From Lunularia cruciata (Eukaryota > Streptophyta > Marchantiopsida > Lunulariales > Lunulariaceae), in assembly GCA_948567375.1 (NCBI GenBank), contig OX419756.1, forward strand, positions 29,340,333 through 29,404,332: 64,000 nt of DNA, written 5' to 3'. Each line of letters begins with the position of its first letter. The first letter of the stretch is position 1. Position numbers and translations under genes: made by a program. This document shows positions 56,040 through 64,000 of the stretch, in pieces. The notes under the pieces are model-generated. The model did not search any database. It saw nothing but the letters and a program-made list of their open reading frames with translations, and was not told where the DNA came from.

Positions 56040-57480
56040 TCTATTTGATGACCTCAATCTCTTGCAAATCTAATAAAACCTTGGTACACCCAATGAAACC
56101 ATTAGTACAACATTCTTCTCATCATTCAACTTTGAAGGCCAACTAAAGCCATGCATTGCTTAAACTTCTCAATCATCACCACCTTGGTGAACATATCTAC
56201 AAGGTTGTTAATTCTTTCAATTTTCACCAAGATCAATACTTGACCATCTATCAACTCACATATGAAATGATATCTTAGCTAATATGCTTTGTCCTAGCAT
56301 GAAACATTGGATTCTTGGCAAGACTAAGTCAACTCTAACTATCACTATGGAGTACACTATCAAATTTTTTCTTTGCCTAATTCACTCACAAATTTCTTCA
56401 GCCAAATCATCTCCTTTCTAGCCTATGAGATAGCTATGTACTCAACTTGTATAGTGGAAAGTGCAACACTCTTCTAAAATCAAGACATCAACACAATCCT
56501 TGTAGCACTCTTTCTACTATCCAAGTCTCCTCCAAAATCTGAATCAAGGAAGCCTTTTAAGATAGCATTTGTGCACTTGAAACAAAGTTCCCTGTCCAAA
56601 GTGCATTTTAAGTAACATAAAAGCTATTTTTTATCACTTCCCAATGCTCTCTTCTTGGATTTGGCATGAATTTTCTTACAACTCCCATAGCATGAGCTAT
56701 GCTTGGCCTAGGATTTTGTAGACCAAACTTGTCCATCAACCTTTGAATATAATTCTCCTCAAATAACTTCAAAGTACCTATTTATTTATTTTTACTAATC
56801 CCCATCCCAAGTATATATTATGTACCATTGTTCATCTCAAAACATTAGTCAAATGATGCTTTAACTTGTTTTTTCCTTTTGAATGATGCTTCAACTTGTT
56901 GTTTCCTTCATGTTGGACCCAAAAACTAGCATGTCATCAACATAAAGTAGCAAGATGATGTACAAGTCAACTAATGACTTACTATAGCAATAATGATCCA
57001 TCTTGCATCCAGTGTGACCATTTGTAATTATCAAGCCATCAAATTTTGAGTACCAATTTATGGGAGCTTGTTTCAAACCATAAAGATTCTTTAACTTGCA
57101 AACCATGTCCCCTCTGTCAATAACTTGAAACCCTCTGGCTATGCCATATAGATGTCCTCCTAAAGGTCTCCATGTAGAAACAATTTTTTTTACATCTAGT
57201 TGCTCTAGATGCAAATTCTCTATAGCCACAAGACCCAAAATCAATCTGAAAGTAGTCCTTTGAAGTACATGAGAGAAAATCTCATTGTAGTCTATACCAG
57301 TTTTCTATTGAAAATCTTATATTGTATTGATTACTTCTGTCAAGTTCTTCTTTAATCCTAAACACCTATTGAAAATCTTTCACTACTAGTTTTTTCTTGT
57401 ATTGCTTGCTTCCATCATGTTCTTCTTTAATCCTAAACACGTATTTATTCTGTATAGCCTTCTTTCCTTCTGGTAAGTTA
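56040..57480 (-). pseudogene. Copia reverse transcriptase and RNase H, decayed
   Basis: RT with HLEQLDVKKIV, KNLYGLKQAPINWYSKF and the intact catalytic LLLYVDDMLVFGSN near 56900-57240. RNase H has a damaged STIQVEYIAIS-type motif and a terminal NLVDMFTKVV near 56170-56200. Stops and shifts throughout. Confidence 0.85.
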
Positions 57481-57721
57481 GTCAATGACAAAGTCTCATT
57501 CTCTTCCAAGGATAGCATATCTTCCTTCAATGCAAACTCCCATTACATTGAGTCATCCATGTCATTGCCTCTAAGTAGCAATCTAGTTCAAAATTTTCCA
57601 TCAAAAGAAAATAATCATGGATGAAGAATATCTCCCTACTGGTCTTGCACTCTAGTAGATCTCCTCAATTTAGTTGCATGCATGATTGGATCTGCCACAA
57701 TATCTCTATTTTCTACAAAAT

Positions 57722-58664
57722 TCATGTTTCTTGCACTATCACTTTCTGAAATATCTTCCAACATTGCCTCTTCTTGCTATTTTGCTTGTTCCATTGTAAC
57801 CTTAAACCCAAGCCCATCTTTATATGTAGCACTCTCATGAAAAATGGCATCTCTACTCTTAAGTAATTTTCTGTTGTCTTCATCCCAAAGATAATATACC
57901 ATGTCATCAAATCCATAGCCAATGAAGAAAAAATTCTTTGATTTAGAATCAAGCTTGTCCTTTTAATCTCTTTAATCTTTACATAGGAAACACAACCAAA
58001 ATTTCTTCAAGTGTGAAAGATTTACCTCCTTTCTTGACCATTCTTCCTCATGAATGTTGATGATCCTAATGGAATTGAGGGTCCTTGATTTATGAGATAT
58101 GTTCTTGTGTTAACTACATCTGCCTAGAATGTCTTTGGAAACCTTCCATGTAGTCTCAAAATTCTAGCTCTCTCATTAGGAGTTTTTTTCAAGTGCTCAA
58201 CCATAGCATTTTGTGGTATCTCAAGAATAGTTTTATTATTCTAATCCTATTCTCTACACAGTAATCTTTGAACTCATTGCCATTTTATTCTCCACCATTA
58301 TCAGATTTCAAGCATCTTTTTCAAGCCAATCTGGTTTTAAAGTAATAAACACATCTGATTTATTTTCCAAAAAATAAACCCATAATTTCTTGGTGGTATT
58401 GTCTATGAAGTTGATATAGTAGCAAAATCCTCCAAGTGACTCAATTGATGTAGGGCCATACAAACTTGTATCTACTAACTCTAGCTTTCTATCCTTTGTG
58501 GTACTTGCAGCCTTTGTGAAGGTGATACTCTTTTGCTTTCCCAATACACAAGGTTTGCAAAAGCTTAATTGAACTATCTTTAACTTTGGAATTTTATCAT
58601 TGGTAGTTAATTGCTTCATATCCTTCTTGCTCATGTGCCCAAGCCTTTGGTGCCATAGGATCAA
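57722..58664 (-). pseudogene. Copia GAG-pre-integrase and integrase, decayed
   Basis: LWHQRLGHMSKKDMKQL with CKPCVLGKQ near 58550-58660 is the copia integrase zinc-finger region. The core start (GGFCYYINFIDNTTKKLWVYFLENKSDV) is in frame to 58308. It continues in pieces to about 57720. The order integrase before RT is diagnostic of copia. Confidence 0.8.
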
Positions 58665-59299
58665 AGGACTAGCCCATCATCCACTATCAACAGATAATCT
58701 GATGTCTCTATAACATATAGTGTACCAACCTTCTATCCTCATGCCAAAACCAAATTACCATATAGACCTTCCACTACCCACTTTTGAAATATGTTTAATA
58801 TCCATCCACATCTAATTGACCTATAGAAATCAGATTTCTCTTAAGTTTAGGGGCATATCTAACATTTTTTTAGCATCCATGCCATCCTTTGAGAGGTCTT
58901 TAAGTTCATATCACCCTTCCTTTAATAAATAGGGGTTTATCATTAGCAACATGAACCAATTCCAAGGTCTCCATGACAAAATTGTACATCAACTCTTACA
59001 TGGAGTAGAGTTAAATGATGCATTAGAGTCTATAACCCAATATTTTATTGGACACTCTACATAAAAAAAATTAAATCATCCTATTTTATTGCTACATTCA
59101 CCAAGTTATCCTTCTTATACTATGGATTTTTTAATTGATTTTTTAAGTGACAAACCTTGTTGCAATTTGAACACACTATATCCTTGCATACTTCCTTGCA
59201 ACCTATTAACTCACCTCTCTTTCTTGACTTGGATCTACTCTCCCCTTATTTTGACCTTAATGAGGCTTTCTACCTCTACTTTAAATATATAACATAGCA

Positions 59300-59864
59300 C
59301 TTGATGATTCTAGAAAAAAAAATCTACAAATATCCTCATTGAAAATCAAATCCAAAATGCTTTCAAAACTTAGTTCACTTGATCTTGATGAACTACTCAT
59401 TGTTATCACTATTGTTCCCCACTTATCAAGCAAGAATGATAACAAAAGCAAAGCCTAAACCTCATCATCAAAATTAATCCTCACAAATTCTTATTCAATA
59501 TGATAGAATTGAATTCATTCACATGATTTTATATAAATTCTCCTTCTTTCATCCTTTTATTGACTAATTGGAAAATCAAATATACCCTGTTTAAAGCAAA
59601 GGGTTTTTTTTATTTGATCAATCCATGAGTGGTCTTCTTATGTACACTATTGTAAGCAACATTCTCTACCACTATCAATTGGACCACACCTAAAGCCTAT
59701 CAATCTCACAACTTCCACTCAACATCTTCCATCTCTTTGTGCTCTCCTTCCTCAAGAGGCAATTGTAACTTCTTATGATACAAGTAGTCCTCTATCTACA
59801 TCTTCTCAAGTCTGAAATCCTTGCCATCAAACCTTTTGATATTAACTTTTCCTTCTTCTACCAT
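59300..59864 (-). pseudogene. Copia gag, decayed
   Basis: From ATG 59864 on the minus strand: IKRFDGKDF, EDYLYHKKLQLPL and a downstream FNSI segment, matching the N-terminal part of plant copia Gag. Several stops. Confidence 0.7.
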
Positions 59865-59904
59865 TGCTTCCACTTTTCTCCAAACTAGGCTTAGATACTA
59901 TAGT

Positions 59905-60086
59905 TGTTAAGAATTGAAAATTTTCTATCCAAGAACAAGATCAATCATCTTAAAATAGGAAGAAACATACACCAAGTTTTTAGGTAGTTTGGCCAAGAAT
60001 TTTCCTACATCCCTAGCCCCAACCACACCTGCTAGGGTCTTTTGGGTCATGAACTAAAAAACCTTAGTCAGACTCTAAACTCAACA
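59905..60086 (-). repeat. 5' LTR of the copia element, internally deleted
   Basis: It has the outer parts of the LTR at 55704-56017 but lacks its middle. The primer site next to it reads TAGTATCTAAGCC on the minus strand, close to TGGTATCAGAGCC. Confidence 0.75.
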
Positions 60087-60091
60087 CTCTT

Positions 60092-61060
60092 GGTTTATTA
60101 TTATCACTTCTATATTACCAAGGAGAAATACACAACATGCTTAGAAGCAAAGAATGCAAGTGAAATGCATGGACACCAGTCCCATTGGGTGTAAAATCAA
60201 GCATGCAAGCATGGTGAGGATCCAAACACAAGAAACTTGGCAAAAAAAATTCTATGCTTTTGGTAAAAATATACTTCAAAGCCTTCTTGCTCTATCCAAA
60301 AGTTGCTCTCGGTTTGTACTCCAATTTTGCATCCAATCTATATTCCAAGTAGGGAAATTCTTTACCTTTTGACAAGGAAATCTCATGAGACAAAAATAGA
60401 TATATTTTTTTTCTCTATGGCTCTAAATTTGGATGTTTTAGGACTCACTGGAAATCTTGTGAGATAAGCTTTCCAATGATATGAAGCAAATCTCAATCCA
60501 ACCACTACAACTTTCTTGACAAGGTCTCAAAATTAGCCAGATTTTTGTAATTCCAACCCTAAGTAAGGCTCAAGCCTTGATTCAAATCTTGTCCTAAAAT
60601 AGAACAAGATAGTAATCCACATGGACAATCACTTACATGTACAAAAATTATTCACATGTCAATGGCTCAATTATAGGATCTATCATACAATCTACTCCAA
60701 CATTATGGAGATAAATAGCACTAGATTACTTTTCATTAGTTAAGCAAACCACAACACAATATCCACCTCTTCTAAACTTATCCATCCTCCAATATGCACC
60801 AACCAACTAGATCACACATTATGGTTAGTGGTATACCACCTACTCATCTGATTCTTGAGACTCTTCATCCTCTAGCACTAGATCTTCATCTTAGAACTCA
60901 AAAGATCAAACTTTTTGTTAACTTCCTCCATTTTCAAGCTCTTTTCTTGTTGTTTGAAAAGAAATTGGAACATAAAGTTTACCTCTATCTAACTCTCAAA
61001 GAGAGTAAATAGCATTATCAACCACACTAACAATCATATAAGGTTCAAACTCTACATAAA
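60092..61060 (-). repeat. Second F-type LTR with integrase tail
   Basis: 60184-60832 matches the two ends of the F 3' LTR. 60833-61060 matches the end of the F integrase (residues like SVVDNAIYSL). So another F-type element ended here, and its LTR lies directly upstream of the F gag region. It may serve as the 5' LTR of F, in a tandem arrangement; a poor primer-site match (TTGGTAATATAGA near 60111-60123, minus) is the only further hint. Confidence 0.55.
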
Positions 61061-61363
61061 CACACACAGCCTAGACAAATACACTAAATTGAGTGTAGAT
61101 AAACATACTAAAAATTGATATTTATTTTGGCATGCCAATAATGAAGTTAATAGGAATTAGTTAGGAAGCACAATCTTAGGTAATTTTGGAGCCATGCTTT
61201 GAGTTTTAAATTTTGAGGATTGAAATTGTTGATGGGTATATAGAAGGATATGGAATCCCCTCCTTGGTCAATCTTGGCAATAGTAGGTTCCTTCTACTAT
61301 CAAAATCACCTCATATAATTGAAAAATGCATTGTGATTAACTCATTCTCTTCCACTTATCCTC
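61061..61363. other. Unassigned sequence
   Basis: No LTR end or known domain seen. A broken plus-strand frame may belong with ORF K. Confidence 0.35.
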
Positions 61364-62776
61364 ATGGCCAATCCAAGTGATATTCAAGTTAGCTTTTTAG
61401 TGCCATTGCAATTCATGAGATTCCAAGATTTTTCTGAAATGGTGTTTAATACCCCTTCCACCTCCTTTATGTCTACATTTAGGACTCTTTGCACTCCCTT
61501 GAATGGAGTTGAGGACAAGTGCAAGATTGCAAGTAGTACTCCTTCCAACCATACAAAAGTTGAAGATGAGAGAGACAAATTTAGAATGGTTAACAATCGC
61601 TACATGCATATTCTTGACTATTTGGAAGATTTAGACTATAGTTTGGCCTTGCAAGAAGTAGATGAAAAAGAGAACCACCTTGAGCAAGATAGCCATCTAT
61701 TTTATGGAATTTGAAGAGTATTTTCAAAGAGTATGAATGCAATTCAATTAAGAAAATTTGCAACACTACATGGCTTCTTACAAGTTGGCCCTAGATATCA
61801 AGGACAAGAACAAAGAGGATGGTTTAATTGAGATAGAGCTGAAAATTGGTTGGAAAACCATAGAGGGTAAACTGAATCATTGGTGCTTGCATTGTCACCG
61901 TTTAGACTTGATGTTCAAGAGTAGAGAAAAAATTCACCCACATCTCTTGTCGTGTTGTGTTAGAAGAAGAAGAAGATATTATTGAGGTGCATGATAGTGT
62001 GAAGGAAAATAAGGTTATCCGTGATGAAAATAAGGAGTACATAGGAAAAATACTCCTAAATTGGGAACCACCTAGTTTGATTCCATACCCTATACACCAT
62101 GGATAGACTCATTTGATTTTACATTTTCAAGTACCTAAAATGGTAACAACTATAAAAGTGATAGTCTAAAGGTGCAAGACAAGGGTAACATATCACCTCC
62201 TTCTCATTATGTTTTGAGCTTTTTGTGGAGCATTTGTGAATTTAGTGCAATGGAAGATTTTGCTACCATGTAGACAAGAGACCAAGAAGGAGAAAGAAGA
62301 TAGACAACAAGATAGCATGAAGTTGAGTCATGGAAGAGAGGAAGGTGCTTAGAGGGAAGTCAAAGTTTGCTCCTTATATTTTGGCTTTCTCTTATGAAAT
62401 TGCAAACCATATGGAGTTGAGGATTGAAATTCTGGAATCTGTAGAGACTGAAAATATTTGAGATAGAAACCACAAAGGTGGCTAAGGTGGAGAAGCACCA
62501 GGCCAAAGTTGAAGCATAAAAAATCATCTAGTTAGAGAAGTATGAGTTAGAAAAGATGCAATCAATCTTAAGAAAAAAGCCAAATGGGAGAAACTATTAT
62601 TCAAAGAGAGAAAATTCAGAGCCAAGCAAGTAGAGTGCATGACATTAGAACTAGCCAGAGCAAGAAAGTCTACTAAGGAAATTAGAAGGATAATGAGTAG
62701 TTTTCTCCATATGTATTCTCAAGATGATTCCAACCATGATTCTTCCTCTAGGAATGATAATTCAAACTCTTTGTAA
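61364..62776 (+). pseudogene. ORF K, decayed coding remnant with coiled-coil end
   Basis: A 116-codon frame (61364-61714, starting MANPSDIQVSFL) is followed by broken segments. 61758-61985 contains NHWCLHCHRLDLMF. 62400-62776 reads as charged helix (KVAKVEKHQAKVEA, EKYELEKMQS, then after one frame change KERKFRAKQVECMTLELARARK) and ends in a Ser/Asp/Asn-rich tail with a stop at about 62776. I recognise no family. The domain order (globular part, then charged helix) recalls the proteins of G and J, but I see no convincing sequence match. Confidence 0.35.
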
Positions 62777-62950
62777 AGGGTGCTATATAATCTTTGTTAA
62801 GTGCACTATATAACCTTTTGAATAAAATCTTGTTTTCAATTTGGTTCCATGACTATTTTGTGAGATTATATCTATATTTTAGTGAACAATGTGATTTTTT
62901 GGATGCCAAGAGTTTGTTATGTTGTTGATCTATGCAAGGGTTAAAGTTTA

Positions 62951-63097
62951 TGCAAGCTGGTCTACACATACCAAGGGTTTATGCATGCTGGTCTGCACAA
63001 ACTACGGTTTAAAAAAATGGTTTGCGCAGACCATGGTTTACAAAGAATGGTCTACACAGACTAGGGTTTATGCAGGTTTGTTTATGCAGACCAATTT
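62951..63097 (+). repeat. 30-bp minisatellite, about five copies
   Basis: Units like TGGTCTACACAGACYANGGTTTA recur about every 30 bp. Because 30 is a multiple of three, the plus strand is open and reads as ten-residue repeats such as VYKEWSTQTR. I treat this as a repeat, not a gene. Confidence 0.75.
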
Positions 63098-64000
63098 TTC
63101 CCACTATTAGTGACCAATACACTCAATCAAATATCAAGCAAGCAAAAAAGAAAAATACATGCAATTATAACAAGCCAATCACAACCAAGAAAAAAGAAAA
63201 CAATGAATGGTTTTTATGTATAATGAATGGACATAAGAATGAAATATATACATCAAAATGTACATGAACTATAGTGTACCAATCCTCATGGTACATTAAT
63301 GGATTGGATGGTATCTTCTCTGTACTATGGGCTATGGCTAATGATATCAAGACACATATTGGTCTACTCTAGTTTAATTTGCTCTAGTCTAACATCCATG
63401 CGCTTAATGATAGGTTGAGTGATCAACATTGGACTATATCTCCATAACAACTCCCATTCTACATTATGCAAGAGAAATTCCTAAAATTCAGCTGCTAATC
63501 TATCATATGGGTTGTTTCTATAAACTTTGAAATGACATGAAGTCCACTCCAATGTGAAAAACTCAATAGTAGATCAAGGATCAATGCCAAATCTAAATAA
63601 GGAGTATAGCAAGCTCTCACATGATGAGGTGCAATAATTTACTATGCTAGTATGATAAGGAGTAAATGCAAGATGATGGATAGCACCATGGGGATGGTTC
63701 CTATTATATGGGAGTTATGCATTATCAACTATCATTATATCATAAAGGCACAGACCCAAAGGTAGTAAATGCACTATAAGGTCTACGTGGGAAATCCATA
63801 CAATAGTCCCTATAACCAATTCAGGTCATCAAGCACCCCATGTGTACTCCTACAAGTAGTAAACCTTGATCCCACATGTCCCTAAGGAGATGCTCACTAT
63901 CTACTCTTGTGCTACTATCTAAATTAGAACCTCAAAGTATGACATGCAAAAATCCATGAACCCTCTTTCTCTTAGGGGTAGTACATATATAAAATTTCTC
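63098..64000. other. Unassigned AT-rich sequence
   Basis: No domain, LTR end, RNA gene or strong repeat recognised up to the window end. Confidence 0.4.

Larger units (their letters stand above)
55704..60086 (-). mobile_element. Ty1/copia element, decayed
   Basis: 3' LTR 55704-56017, polypurine tract (CAAGTGGGAGAT on minus) at 56018-56029, RNase H, RT, integrase and gag in copia order, degraded initiator tRNA-Met primer site near 59890-59904, and 5' LTR 59905-60086. Target duplication CTCCT (55699-55703) and CTCTT (60087-60091), one mismatch. The 5' LTR has lost about 130 internal bases compared with the 3' LTR (182 versus 314 bp). Confidence 0.85.

Noticed and set aside
1..64000. tRNA, rRNA or microRNA genes
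   Set aside because: Only primer-binding sites resemble tRNA ends; no cloverleaf or rRNA signature was recognised by eye.

Overview
This window reads as repeat-dense nuclear DNA of a seed plant. I found no intact host gene in 64 kb. It is built almost entirely from LTR retrotransposons of several ages, inserted into one another and mostly decayed by in-frame stops. The Athila/Tat-like reverse transcriptase type, the plant chromovirus type, the primer sites for tRNA-Asp and initiator tRNA-Met, and the scale of the nesting all fit a large plant genome. A gymnosperm is plausible but is only an inference.

Layout. (1) 1-2310: 3' part of element G-prime, which carries a coiled-coil ORF and is inserted into an LTR fragment of family A (2311-2537). 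(2) 2538-3207: an old pol fragment of family A on the minus strand. (3) 3208-29056: element A1 (Ty3/gypsy, plus strand). Its 3' LTR is split at 10958/29000 by element D (10959-28999, non-coding, with minisatellites). D is split by A3 (11698-27456, minus), and A3 carries both A2 (12260-19848, plus) and chromovirus B (20336-25964, plus). (4) 29057-40501: element C (Ty3/gypsy, minus), split by the nearly intact A4 (31787-38032, minus), which has one 1633-codon Gag-Pol frame. The LTR of C (39914-40501) is shared with an upstream relative E, whose integrase tail lies at 40515-40990. (5) 41280-42432: a decayed single-frame ORF (J) with a TATA box. (6) about 43180-55703: an old Ty3/gypsy element F (minus), interrupted by G (48325-52106) and by a solo A-family LTR (53506-54196). 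(7) 55704-60086: a decayed Ty1/copia element (minus). (8) 60087-61060: LTR and integrase tail of a second F copy. (9) 61061-64000: a decayed ORF (K), a 30-bp minisatellite and unassigned sequence.

The insertion order is supported by target-site duplications: GTCC for A1, ACTT/ACTC for A3, GTTC for A4, GCTC for the solo A LTR, CATGA for B, AGGAT for G and CTCCT/CTCTT for the copia element. Family A consistently gives 4 bp; B and G give 5 bp.

Three things stand out. The LTRs of B contain an array of perfect heat-shock elements just upstream of a TATA box. Element G is a 3.8-kb TG...CA unit with an exact 5-bp duplication; it looks like a solo LTR that itself encodes a roughly 970-codon protein, and part of that protein is also recognisable in J. 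Family A carries an extra zinc-knuckle ORF between its primer-binding site and gag; the youngest copy, A4, has lost it.
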